From positions 1-64,000 of the forward strand of contig JBJXEA010000016.1 in NCBI GenBank assembly GCA_046155285.1: a stretch of 64,000 bases of DNA, read 5' to 3'. The notes under the pieces were generated by a model that saw nothing but the letters and a program-made list of their open reading frames with translations, was not told where the DNA came from and made no database searches. A program made the translations under genes and the position numbers. Each line of letters begins with the position of its first letter. Within the stretch, counting starts at the first letter, position 1. This document shows, piece after piece, positions 20,170 to 28,276 of this stretch. The DNA comes from CAILHX01 sp046155285 (GTDB lineage: Bacteria; Pseudomonadota; Gammaproteobacteria; Burkholderiales; Methylophilaceae).

Positions 20170-22962
20170 ATGAATGCACCCGCCAATACCATCAACTTCC
20201 TGCTCAACGGTGAAAACGTCACCGCGTTCGAGGGTGAAACCATCATCCAGACCGCCAAACGTCACGGGGTAGAGATTCCGCACCTGTGTTACAGCGAAGA
20301 CCTGCGCCCAGATGGTAACTGTCGTTCCTGCATGGTGGAAATCAAGGGCGAGCGTGTGTTGGCGCCGTCATGCTGCCGTGCGCCAGCCGCCAATATGGAA
20401 GTGCATTCCAATAACGAACGTGCGGTGAAGGCGCAAAAAATGGTGCTGGAATTGTTGCTTTCTGACATGCCGGAGAAGCAATACACACTGGACAACGAAC
20501 TTACGCAGTGGGCGGATAAAATGGGGGTGAAGAATCCACGCTTTGCGCCACGTTTATCGCCGGATGCTGACCTTTCCAACCCAGCGATTGCGGTCAATTT
20601 AGACGCTTGCATTCAATGCACACGCTGCGTTCGCGCCTGCCGCGAGACCGAGGTGAACGATGTGATTGGCTACGCTTTCCGTGGTTCACACTCGGAAATC
20701 GTGTTTGATCAGGGCGACCCTATGGGCGATTCCACCTGCGTGACTTGTGGCGAGTGCGTGCAGGCTTGCCCGACGGGCGCACTGTCGCCGGGCAATGGTT
20801 CATCTGAGATTGTGGCGGATAAACAAGTAGATTCCGGCTGCCCGTTCTGCGGCGTGGGTTGCCAGCTCACCTATCACGTCAAAGACAACAAAATCATCAA
20901 GGTCACGGGGCGCGACGGTCCGGCCAACCACGGACGTTTGTGCGTGAAAGGCCGTTACGGTTTTGACTATCCCAACCATCAGCATCGTTTGACCAAGCCG
21001 CTGATACGCAAAGCGGGCATGAAAAAAGACATCAATGCCGACTTTGATCCGGCCAACCCTTATGAGCTATTCCGCGAAGCCACGTGGGACGAGGCGCTGG
21101 ATTTCGCCGCCGATGGCCTCAAGAGAATCATCGCACGTGACGGAAAATACGCGCTGGCGGGCTTTGGCTCGGCCAAGGGCAGCAACGAAGAAGCCTATTT
21201 ATTCCAAAAAATCATCCGCACTGGTTTCGGCACCAACAACGTAGACCACTGCACACGGCTTTGCCACGCATCTTCAGTGGTTGCGCTACTGGAAGGCGTG
21301 GGCTCTGGCGCGGTGTCCAATCCAGTGTCTGACGTGCAATACGCGGAAGTGGTGATTGTGATTGGCTCGAATCCGGTGGTGAACCATCCGGTGGCGGCCA
21401 CTTTCATCAAGAACGCGGTGAAAAAAGGCACGACCAAGCTGATTCTGATGGATCCACGCCGTACCGAGCTGGCGCGCCATGCTGAATATTACCTGCCGTT
21501 CAAGCCAGACACCGATGTGGCCTTGCTCAACGCTTTGCTCAACGTGATTGTCACCGAAGATTTGGTGGACGAAGAGTTCGTCAAAAACCGCACCGAAAAT
21601 TACGAAGCGCTGAAAGAAAACGTCAAGGGCTACTCGCCGGAAGCGATGGCGCCGATTTGCGGCATAGACGCAAAAACGCTGCGTGAAGTAGCGCGGCTGT
21701 ACGCCACCAGCAAAGGCTCAATGATTTTGTGGGGCATGGGCATTTCGCAGCACGTGCACGGCACCGATAACTCGCGCTGCCTGATTGCGCTGTCTATGGT
21801 CACCGGCCAGATTGGCCGCCGCGGCACAGGCTTGCACCCATTGCGCGGCCAAAACAACGTGCAAGGCGCATCGGATGTGGGTTTGATTCCCATGTGCTTC
21901 CCTGACTATTTGCGCGTGGATAACCCAGAAGCACACGCCAGATTTGAAAAGCTGTGGGACACCAAGCTGGACAGCAAGCCCGGCCTCACTGTGGTGGAAA
22001 TCATGGATGCCGCCTATGACGGCAAGATCAAAGGCATGTACGTGGAGGGCGAAAACCCCGCCATGTCCGACCCCAACAGCAACCATTCTCGCGCTGGATT
22101 GGCCAATCTTGAGCATCTCATCGTGCAAGACTTGTTCATGACCGAAACTGCATTCCTAGCCGACGTGGTATTGCCTGCTTCATCATATTCCGAAAAAACT
22201 GGCACTTTTACCAACACCGACCGCATCGTGCAACTTGGCCGTCAAGCCGTAGAGCCGCCCGGCGAAGCACGTCAGGACTTGTGGATTATTCAGGAAATCG
22301 CCAAGCGCTTAGGCCTGAACTGGAACTACAGCGGCGCGAAAGACGTATTCAACGAGATGCGCAAAGCCATGGACAGCATCGCCGGCATCACTTGGGAACG
22401 TTTGGAAAACGAAAGCGCGGTCACCTACCCATGCGAGCAAGAAGGCGATCCCGGGCAGGAAGTGATTTTTGAAACCGACTTCCCACGCCCCAATGGCCGT
22501 GGCAAATTCGTCCCTGCCGACATCATCCCCGCCGACGAGCGCCCTGATGCTGAATATCCACTGGTGTTGATTACCGGCCGTCAACTTGAGCATTGGCACA
22601 CCGGCAGCATGACGCGCCGCACCAGCGTGTTAGATGCCATCGAGCCAGCGCCGACAGTGAGTATGCATCCGCTGGATTTGGACGCAATTGGCGCAGTGCC
22701 GGATGATGTGCTGACGGTAGAATCGCGTCGCGGTAAAGTCGCGCTCTACGCCCGTGCCGACGACGGCATGCCGCGTGGTAGCGTGTTCATGGCCTTCTGC
22801 TACTACGAAGCCGCCGCCAACAAACTCACCAACCAAGCGCTAGACCCTTACGCCAAAATCGCCGAAGTTAAATACTGCGCGGTGCGTGTGAGCAAAGGCG
22901 GACAAGCGCCAGTTGACATGGGCTACCACAGCCCTGCGGTTGAAGCTGCGGCAATAACCTAA
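20170..22962 (+). CDS. fdhA: NAD-linked formate dehydrogenase alpha subunit (Mo/W-bis-MGD)
   Basis: Catalytic subunit oxidising formate to CO2; cytoplasmic, no Tat signal. It has 930 residues. Domains: an N-terminal [2Fe-2S] ferredoxin (C40, C51, C54, C68), a 2x[4Fe-4S] insert with CIQCTRCVRAC and CVTCGECVQAC, the CPFCGVGC...LCVKG cluster before the active-site domain, and the molybdopterin domains. The metal ligand is Cys (about C365 in DHCTRLCHA) followed by the catalytic His366. It is not selenocysteine. Paired with the fused beta subunit it resembles the tungsten FDH1 type, but the metal cannot be told from sequence. No gamma/delta (FdsC/FdsD) chaperone gene follows. Confidence 0.93.
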   Translation: MNAPANTINFLLNGENVTAFEGETIIQTAKRHGVEIPHLCYSEDLRPDGNCRSCMVEIKGERVLAPSCCRAPAANMEVHSNNERAVKAQKMVLELLLSDMPEKQYTLDNELTQWADKMGVKNPRFAPRLSPDADLSNPAIAVNLDACIQCTRCVRACRETEVNDVIGYAFRGSHSEIVFDQGDPMGDSTCVTCGECVQACPTGALSPGNGSSEIVADKQVDSGCPFCGVGCQLTYHVKDNKIIKVTGRDGPANHGRLCVKGRYGFDYPNHQHRLTKPLIRKAGMKKDINADFDPANPYELFREATWDEALDFAADGLKRIIARDGKYALAGFGSAKGSNEEAYLFQKIIRTGFGTNNVDHCTRLCHASSVVALLEGVGSGAVSNPVSDVQYAEVVIVIGSNPVVNHPVAATFIKNAVKKGTTKLILMDPRRTELARHAEYYLPFKPDTDVALLNALLNVIVTEDLVDEEFVKNRTENYEALKENVKGYSPEAMAPICGIDAKTLREVARLYATSKGSMILWGMGISQHVHGTDNSRCLIALSMVTGQIGRRGTGLHPLRGQNNVQGASDVGLIPMCFPDYLRVDNPEAHARFEKLWDTKLDSKPGLTVVEIMDAAYDGKIKGMYVEGENPAMSDPNSNHSRAGLANLEHLIVQDLFMTETAFLADVVLPASSYSEKTGTFTNTDRIVQLGRQAVEPPGEARQDLWIIQEIAKRLGLNWNYSGAKDVFNEMRKAMDSIAGITWERLENESAVTYPCEQEGDPGQEVIFETDFPRPNGRGKFVPADIIPADERPDAEYPLVLITGRQLEHWHTGSMTRRTSVLDAIEPAPTVSMHPLDLDAIGAVPDDVLTVESRRGKVALYARADDGMPRGSVFMAFCYYEAAANKLTNQALDPYAKIAEVKYCAVRVSKGGQAPVDMGYHSPAVEAAAIT

Positions 22963-23079
22963 AAATAATGCCTAAAATGCAGAAAAAAGGTATTATTACC
23001 CGCGTAATTAAGTTGGTAATTTTTCACAAATGTTTTTTCATAAACCCTTAGAGTAGCACCCAAATTTGGAGGATATATC

Positions 23080-23760
23080 GTGGCAATGACCCAAATGGCA
23101 TTAGATTCACTGGATTTCGACGGCACCATCGCTCTGGCAACCAAAGTTGCTCCACACGTGGACATTCTGGAAATTGGCACTCCTTGCATCAAGCACAACG
23201 GCATCAAGCTGTTGGAAGCGCTGAAGGCTAAGTTCCCAAACAACAAGATTCTGGTTGATTTGAAGACCATGGACGCTGGCTTCTACGAAGCTGAGCCATT
23301 CTACAAAGCTGGCGCTGACATCTGCACCGTTTTGGGTACTGCTGATCTAGGCACTATCAAAGGCGTGATTGATGTCGCTAACAAATACGGCAAAAAAGCT
23401 CAAGTTGACCTGATCAACGTGACTGACAAAGCCACTCGCACCAAAGAGTGCGTCAAGCTCGGCGCACACATCATCGGCGTACATACCGGTTTGGACGCAC
23501 AAGCTGCTGGCGGCACACCATTCGTTGACTTGGCTGCTATCGCGGCACTCAACACTGGCGTTGAAATCTCCGTTGCAGGCGGCATCAAAGCTGCAACCGT
23601 GAAGCAGGTAGTAGACGCTGGCGCTCACATCGTTGTCGCTGGCGCAGCCATCTACGGCGCTGCTGACCCTGCTGCTGCTGCTGCTGAAATCACCGGTTTG
23701 GCTCATGGTAGCTCCGGTGGTGGCCTATTTGGCTGGGTAAAAAAATTATTCGGCGGTTAA
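23080..23760 (+). CDS. hps: 3-Hexulose-6-phosphate synthase with a C-terminal tail
   Basis: Aldol addition of formaldehyde to ribulose 5-phosphate, first step of the RuMP cycle. The GTG start at 23080 follows a strong GGAGGA, giving 226 residues. The TIM-barrel core shows VDILEIGTPCIKHNG, LVDLKTMDAG (catalytic Asp/Lys region) and VAGGIKAATV. The core ends near residue 209. It continues with a Gly/Ser linker (GSSGGG) and LFGWVKKLFGG, which looks like a short amphipathic helix and is not in the HPS proteins I know. The partner isomerase gene is not adjacent. A good terminator follows. Confidence 0.95.
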   Translation: MAMTQMALDSLDFDGTIALATKVAPHVDILEIGTPCIKHNGIKLLEALKAKFPNNKILVDLKTMDAGFYEAEPFYKAGADICTVLGTADLGTIKGVIDVANKYGKKAQVDLINVTDKATRTKECVKLGAHIIGVHTGLDAQAAGGTPFVDLAAIAALNTGVEISVAGGIKAATVKQVVDAGAHIVVAGAAIYGAADPAAAAAEITGLAHGSSGGGLFGWVKKLFGG

Positions 23761-23784
23761 TCTAACGCTGATGTAGTAAACCAA

Positions 23785-23820
23785 AGGCGCTTGGGGTTCA
23801 ACCCCAAGCGCCTTTTTGTT
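23785..23820 (+). terminator. Rho-independent terminator of hps
   Basis: A 12-bp perfect stem aggcgcttgggg/ccccaagcgcct with a 5-base loop, followed by ttttgtt, 25 bases after the hps stop. Confidence 0.9.
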
Positions 23821-23827
23821 ATTATAA

Positions 23828-23842
23828 GGGGACAGACCACGG
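23828..23842 (+). repeat. GGGGACAGACCACGG element end upstream of the RAYT gene
   Basis: The ggggacagaccacgg sequence followed by a T-run lies 28 bases before the transposase start. From memory this motif often flanks Y1-type transposase genes in betaproteobacteria. I found no inverted partner on the other side, so the element may be incomplete at its right end. Confidence 0.5.
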
Positions 23843-23869
23843 TTTTTTTATTCAGCCTAGGAGCCTCTT

Positions 23870-24568
23870 ATGCCACGTCGCGCCCGTCTCAGCTTACCCA
23901 ACGTCCCCTGGCACATCATTCAGCGCGGCAACAATCGTGGCGATTGTTTCTTTGCCGACGAAGACTATCAACGTTACCTAAGCGAACTCACCGTTCTCGC
24001 GCCCAAGTTTGAATGCGCGATTCATGCCTATGTGCTGATGACCAATCACGTACATCTGCTACTCACACCCAACTCCCAAGAAGGCGCGGCGCTGCTGATG
24101 AAAAATTTGGGGCAACGCTATGTGCAGTATGTAAACCGCAGCTATAACCGCTCCGGCACGCTATGGGAAGGCCGCTTTCGTTCTTGCCTGACGCAGACGG
24201 AGAGCTACGTGCTGGCTTGTTATCGCTATATTGAGATGAATCCGGTACGCGCGGAGATGATGAAACAGCCAAAAAATTACCTTTGGTCTAGCTTTCACGC
24301 CAATGGTGAGGGGCAAAGCAGCGCCATCATCACACCGCATGAGGAGTATTTACGCTTAGGGAAAACGATGGAAGAACGTTTGGCTGCTTACAACGCGCTG
24401 TTTAACAAAGAAATGAGCAACAGCATGTTGAGCGAGATACGTAGCGCCACCAATGGCAATCTGGCGCTAGGCAACGGAGAATTCCAGCAGAAATTATCGG
24501 CACTGCTCGGCAGGCGGGTCAGCCAAGGAAAAGTAGGCAGACCCGCCAAGGACGCTATTGGGGCTTAG
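23870..24568 (+). CDS. REP-associated tyrosine transposase (RAYT, Y1 family)
   Basis: 232-residue single-strand transposase of the IS200-like Y1 superfamily. The HUH metal motif is HVHLLL at about residues 60-65 (AYVLMTNHVHLLLTP). The catalytic tyrosine is probably in the VLACYRYIEMNPVRA helix, a diagnostic RAYT block. The N-terminal RRARLSLPNVPWHIIQRGNN is also typical. Such proteins cut REP hairpins with GTAG ends; candidate REPs are at 9402-9460. The 3' end overlaps the convergent adhesin-like gene by 14 bases. It looks intact. Confidence 0.93.
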   Translation: MPRRARLSLPNVPWHIIQRGNNRGDCFFADEDYQRYLSELTVLAPKFECAIHAYVLMTNHVHLLLTPNSQEGAALLMKNLGQRYVQYVNRSYNRSGTLWEGRFRSCLTQTESYVLACYRYIEMNPVRAEMMKQPKNYLWSSFHANGEGQSSAIITPHEEYLRLGKTMEERLAAYNALFNKEMSNSMLSEIRSATNGNLALGNGEFQQKLSALLGRRVSQGKVGRPAKDAIGA

Positions 24569-25499
24569 TCACCCGATAACCATGTACAAACTTGGATGAA
24601 GTAAACTCTTTCAAACCCGCTTTCAGCAAGGCCGCATAAACATTCTCAGCCAGTTGATCCTCGCCCGTAGAGAAGCTCATCACGGTCTTACCAGTAGGCG
24701 TAATAAGCTGAATTTGCTTGAGCTGCTCATAGTTTCCGCCGCGCACCAAAGCCACGCCTGTGATCTGTGCAATCGGCAAGTTGGTGTCTTTTTTGAAACG
24801 TTCGGCCTCTTTATCCCAACTAATAAAATGGATGTAGTCTTTGGTGATGAGCACGTGATTAGCGCTTTGTTCCGCTTTTCTGGAGTCTATCGAAGTCACA
24901 CCCACCCAAGCTTTGAATTGCATGTCATTTGGACCGGGAACCATGCCCAAAGTAGACATTTCTGTTGAGCTAATATCCTCAATTCTCGCTTTGGGGCTGT
25001 GATAAGCCTCTTTCACCGTATCCCACGCCACGCCGAACAAAGACTTGGTCTCGTAACACAAAGCATCTACGGCCATTTCCGCTTCACTACTGGGGGCGGC
25101 TTTTTGCCATTGTTGTGCGCCGCTATTGGTGGCTAGCAAGATTGGGTCGGCGCTGTTTTTTACCTGCAACCAGTCCTCCGTCACCCAAAAACGCCCATTA
25201 GCGCAATTAACCGCGCGGTAGGTCATGCGGCCTGTGACCTCTCTACCGTTTTGGAATCGGGGCGTATCGTACTCAAACTTCACCCAGCCCTTCACCACCG
25301 TATCATGCTCATTTTCCACCGAACCATCGTCCACAAACACCGTAGTACCTTCCATCGCTTTGCCACGGAACTCTTCCCAATCTGCCGCGTAGAGCGGTCT
25401 AGTAAGCAATAGCAACAACACGGTGAGCGCCATCGCCCAAACAATGTGGGTTTTATTCACTGGTTGAGCAAAAATTTGAGCGGTAGATGAGCGTTGCAT
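24555..25499 (-). CDS. Exported protein resembling surface-adhesin E, function unknown
   Basis: Start at 25499 (MQRSSTAQIF) is preferred to 25547 because AAGGAG lies just upstream. It has 314 residues, with a hydrophobic segment at about 19-36 ending PLYAADW that reads as a signal peptide or anchor with an AxA-like cleavage site. The first half repeats the pattern of surface-adhesin-E-like domains (TVFVDDGSV...VVKGWVKFEYDTP...YRAVNCANGRFWVTE). The C-terminal half (about 200-314) shows no family I know. It is convergent with the transposase gene. The adhesin name reflects the fold family only. Confidence 0.7.
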   Translation of the reverse strand: MQRSSTAQIFAQPVNKTHIVWAMALTVLLLLLTRPLYAADWEEFRGKAMEGTTVFVDDGSVENEHDTVVKGWVKFEYDTPRFQNGREVTGRMTYRAVNCANGRFWVTEDWLQVKNSADPILLATNSGAQQWQKAAPSSEAEMAVDALCYETKSLFGVAWDTVKEAYHSPKARIEDISSTEMSTLGMVPGPNDMQFKAWVGVTSIDSRKAEQSANHVLITKDYIHFISWDKEAERFKKDTNLPIAQITGVALVRGGNYEQLKQIQLITPTGKTVMSFSTGEDQLAENVYAALLKAGLKEFTSSKFVHGYRVTKPQ

Positions 25500-25595
25500 G
25501 TTTTTCTCCTTAAACAATAAGCGCTTCAAAGGCGCGTTTTTAGGCATTCTAGCCTAAAATGGCGCGTGTGCATCCCCCTCTGTAAGGAACCTACC

Positions 25596-26126
25596 ATGAA
25601 GCTTATTTTATTAGCGTGTTTAATGCTCGCCGCACTAGCGCTGTGGTGGAGCCGCGCCGCGACAGATTTAGCAAAAATCGGCGCAGCAGCACCCGCTTTT
25701 CGCCTAGCGAATCAACACGGCAAAACAGAGCAACTCAGCGATTATCAAGGCCATTGGCTGGTACTGTATTTCTACCCCAAAGACGACACCTACGGCTGCA
25801 CCAAAGAAGCATGCCAGTTCCGCGATAATAGCCAAGCAGTAGAAAAACTTGGCGCAAAGGTAGTGGGCATCAGTGTAGACAGCGCACAGTCGCACGCCAA
25901 ATTCGCAGAAAAACATCAATTACCATTCACATTATTGGCGGATGAAAACGGCGATGTGGCGAGACGATACGGGGTACTCAAGGGAGTTGGCATATTGCAC
26001 TGGTCAAGCCGCGTCACTTTTCTGATCGCCCCTAACGGCAAAATCGCCAAAGTGTACGAAAGCGTAGATACCACGCGCCATTCGGCAGAGATTATTGAGG
26101 ATTTGAAAACACTGAAGGCCGCCTAA
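25596..26126 (+). CDS. Thiol peroxiredoxin, Bcp/PrxQ type, with N-terminal membrane anchor
   Basis: 176 residues from the Met at 25596, which has taaggaac upstream. The first 20 residues (MKLILLACLMLAALALWWS) form a signal anchor, so the domain is likely periplasmic. The peroxidatic Cys is in YGCTKEACQFRD, with the second Cys of PrxQ four residues on. The usual Pro before GCT is replaced by Tyr. It reduces hydroperoxides using thioredoxin-like donors. It ends just before a convergent tRNA-Arg gene. Confidence 0.9.
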   Translation: MKLILLACLMLAALALWWSRAATDLAKIGAAAPAFRLANQHGKTEQLSDYQGHWLVLYFYPKDDTYGCTKEACQFRDNSQAVEKLGAKVVGISVDSAQSHAKFAEKHQLPFTLLADENGDVARRYGVLKGVGILHWSSRVTFLIAPNGKIAKVYESVDTTRHSAEIIEDLKTLKAA

Positions 26127-26129
26127 AAC

Positions 26130-26204
26130 TGGTCTCCCCGACAGGAGTCGAACCTGTAACTGACCCTTAGGAGGGGTCTGTAATATCCATTTTACTACGA
26201 GGAG
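26130..26204 (-). tRNA. tRNA-Arg (CCT anticodon)
   Basis: 75 nt with encoded CCA (tgg at 26130-26132 on plus). The acceptor stem CTCCTCG/CGGGGAG pairs over seven positions with one G-T pair. The T-loop is GGTTCGACTCC. The anticodon loop CTCCTAA gives CCT, decoding AGG. Confidence 0.95.
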
Positions 26205-26228
26205 AGGAAGTGATTTTATCACGCCAAC

Positions 26229-26615
26229 TCAACTGCCCGCCTCTCCATCCACCTTTCCATCTAGGTAATACCAGCGCTCCGCCTCCCGCACAAAGCGGCT
26301 CACTTCATGCAACCGGTGCGCTTTGCCGTTGACTTTGTAGCGTGCCACAAACTCTACCACCGCTTTCTCCCCGTCCTCGATATGACGCAACACTTGCAAA
26401 CCCAGCCATTGCGTAGGTTCGCTCAAATCCAGACTGGATGAGCGTGTGCTGGGATGCCAAGTCAACGACAAATAAGCCGCCAAGCCCAACACATAAGCGC
26501 TGTAACGCGAACGCATCAAAGCCTCGGCAGTTGGCGCGGGTACGCCGTGATGCAACGGCTCGCAGCAGCTTTGATAAGCGCTTCCGCCGCAATAACAAGG
26601 AGTGAGTGGCTTCAT
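26229..26615 (-). CDS. YchJ-family (UPF0225) protein with SEC-C-like zinc motif
   Basis: 128 residues. The N-terminal CYCGGSAYQSCCEPLH matches the CxCx(8)CC zinc-binding SEC-C-type motif. ALMRSRYSAY, YLSLTWHPSTR and VEFVARYK are characteristic YchJ blocks. The function of the family is unknown. It is a single gene on the minus strand next to tRNA-Arg. Confidence 0.92.
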   Translation of the reverse strand: MKPLTPCYCGGSAYQSCCEPLHHGVPAPTAEALMRSRYSAYVLGLAAYLSLTWHPSTRSSSLDLSEPTQWLGLQVLRHIEDGEKAVVEFVARYKVNGKAHRLHEVSRFVREAERWYYLDGKVDGEAGS

Positions 26616-26799
26616 GAGGAAAGTATACCTAATGATTTTTTGGTTTTGAGCCTAGACCAACCTAAAATGGCAAGCATGTTCAACCCCTAAGGAAGCTCTG
26701 ATTAAGTCCGTTCGTGCTGAGTAGTTTTCCGTCCACCGCCCTTCGACAAAGCTCAGGATGAATGGAAAACGTATCGAAGCATATCTTAGGACTCTTCTA

Positions 26800-27618
26800 A
26801 TGATTACCATGCCCCAAGAATCCAAAGAGCTACGGCAAGCCGCGCTGCACTGGCTCACTGAGGCTGACCCCACACAAAAGGCAAAAGGCACCAGACAACT
26901 TGCCGAACTTTGGGTAGCGGGCAATTTATCGCTCGACTGCACGACGGTGCTAAAAACACAAAACACCATCCCCGGCCGCCCACAACAGCCCGAATTAGTC
27001 GCTCCACGTTTGGTCAAGCGCCGTTCGCTGCAAACCTTGGAAGGCCGTGCGGCGTTAATCCACGCCCTCGCCCACATCGAATTCAACGCCCTCAATCTGG
27101 CGCTGGATGCCATCTGGCGCTTCCCCGACATGCCGCCCGCCTACTACACCGATTGGCTGCAAGTTGCCGCAGAAGAAGCGCTGCACTTCACTCTGCTCAA
27201 CCAGCATCTGCACACGTTGGGCTTTGCTTATGGCAGCTTCCCCGCGCACGACAGCCTGTGGGAAATGGCCGCCAAAACCAGTGACGACGTGCTCGCACGC
27301 ATGGCGCTCATCCCCCGCACGATGGAAGCCCGTGGGCTGGATGTCACGCCCGGCATCCGCGCCAAGCTAGCGCAGGCGGGCGACCTCCCCGCCGCTGAAA
27401 TTCTCGACATCATTTTGCGCGATGAGATTGGGCATGTGCTGATTGGTAACCGCTGGTATGGCTGGCTGTGTGAGGCGCGTGGCGTTGATACGATTGCTTG
27501 CTACACACAAATGGCTGAGCTGTATGAAGCGCCCACATTGCGCGGGCCGTTCAACCTGCAAGCGAGGCGGGAGGCGGGGTTTAGCGAGGTAGAAATGGCC
27601 GCGTTGCCCACTCACTAA
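26800..27618 (+). CDS. DUF455 family ferritin-like protein
   Basis: 272 residues from the Met at 26800; a Met at 26809 is equally possible and no clear ribosome site decides. The frame opens at 26758, but the first part falls in a genome repeat (cccttcgacaaagctcagg), so it is unlikely to be coding. The two helical motifs with Glu and His expected of a di-iron ferritin-like bundle are present: LAHIEFNALNLALDA, AAEEALHFTLLNQHL and LRDEIGHVLIG. Function is unknown; relatives are predicted metal-dependent oxidases or hydroxylases. Confidence 0.88.
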   Translation: MITMPQESKELRQAALHWLTEADPTQKAKGTRQLAELWVAGNLSLDCTTVLKTQNTIPGRPQQPELVAPRLVKRRSLQTLEGRAALIHALAHIEFNALNLALDAIWRFPDMPPAYYTDWLQVAAEEALHFTLLNQHLHTLGFAYGSFPAHDSLWEMAAKTSDDVLARMALIPRTMEARGLDVTPGIRAKLAQAGDLPAAEILDIILRDEIGHVLIGNRWYGWLCEARGVDTIACYTQMAELYEAPTLRGPFNLQARREAGFSEVEMAALPTH

Positions 27619-27723
27619 ATCAATCCTAAAACAAACCAAATCAATTTACTTAATGTGCGAAAAAGAGCGCACACTGAGCAACGTAAGGTTTATATATTGC
27701 AACCCTTATCCCTCCAAGCAAAG

Positions 27724-27744
27724 CCCAATGTGACTATTGTCCGT
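27724..27744. promoter_or_regulatory. Candidate operator upstream of the XRE gene
   Basis: A 21-base sequence beginning CCCAATGTGACTATTG, with dyad CAAT-6-ATTG. It recurs with two differences at 28132-28152 upstream of the BLUF-like gene. It lies about 95 bases before the XRE start, in a 219-base gap (27619-27837) with no gene. Self-regulation by the XRE protein is the simplest reading. Confidence 0.5.
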
Positions 27745-27837
27745 TGTTTGCCGCATGTAAATTCCATACCCTGACCCCCCTAGGTTGATTGGGATCAGGC
27801 ATTTCCCATAATACTAATAATCTTTTAGGCGGGAACC

Positions 27838-28047
27838 ATGCCACCAAGCAGTGATTTTTCAAATTCATTAAAACGACTCAGACTCGCCAAAGGCATTTCG
27901 CAAGAGGGCTTATCTGCTCTGGCGGGTGTTGACCGCACCTACATCTCAATGCTGGAGCGCGGCAAGCGCAACCCCAGCCTGCTCACCATCGAAAAAATCG
28001 CAGCCGCCCTGGAAATGGAAACTTGGGAATTTATTAAAGAACTTTAG
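27838..28047 (+). CDS. Small XRE-family helix-turn-helix regulator
   Basis: 69 residues, almost entirely one HTH_3 domain: SLKRLRLAKGISQEGLSALAGVDRTYISMLERGKRNPSL, with helices 2 and 3 at about 22-43. There is no effector or dimerisation domain. Such proteins are phage-repressor-like or control restriction-modification (C proteins) or small local regulons. No restriction gene is adjacent; the next gene on the strand is the BLUF-like gene 229 bases on, and both have the same upstream motif. Confidence 0.88.
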   Translation: MPPSSDFSNSLKRLRLAKGISQEGLSALAGVDRTYISMLERGKRNPSLLTIEKIAAALEMETWEFIKEL

Positions 28048-28119
28048 CAGAAAACTGCAGCACATCAACATCGGGCGGACAGATTTCCAACCCACAAAAC
28101 TCCCGATTAAAGATTGACA

Positions 28120-28134
28120 CCCCCCCCCCCCCCC
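28120..28134. repeat. Poly-C tract of 15 bases
   Basis: An uninterrupted C run, preceded by gaca and followed by aatgag, between the XRE and BLUF-like genes. It touches the left end of the second candidate operator. Such tracts slip during replication and are also prone to sequencing error, so the exact length is uncertain. Confidence 0.85.
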
Positions 28135-28159
28135 AATGAGACTATTGTCTGTGAGACAA
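28132..28159. promoter_or_regulatory. Candidate operator upstream of the BLUF-like gene
   Basis: CCCAATGAGACTATTG... (28132-28152) is the second copy of the motif seen at 27724-27744. It runs into a perfect palindrome TTGTCT-GTG-AGACAA at 28145-28159. The start of the BLUF-like gene is about 120 bases downstream. Confidence 0.5.
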
Positions 28160-28276
28160 AAGTCACTATTATTTCCGTTATCAACTCACTGTTAACGCAC
28201 CTGACTTATTTCGATGAGAAGCATTTAGTCGTCTCTCACCAAAACCGCAATTGTGTGTGTTCATGAGGGCTTCTCA

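Noticed and set aside
20170..22962. Possible selenocysteine formate dehydrogenase
   Set aside because: The metal-ligand codon is TGC (Cys) and there is no in-frame TGA.
23080..24568. Expected hexulose-6-phosphate isomerase next to hps
   Set aside because: No isomerase-like frame is present; the terminator and RAYT gene follow directly.
26758..26799. Upstream start for the DUF455 protein
   Set aside because: The extension lies within a dispersed cttcgacaaagctcagg repeat and is not conserved-looking.
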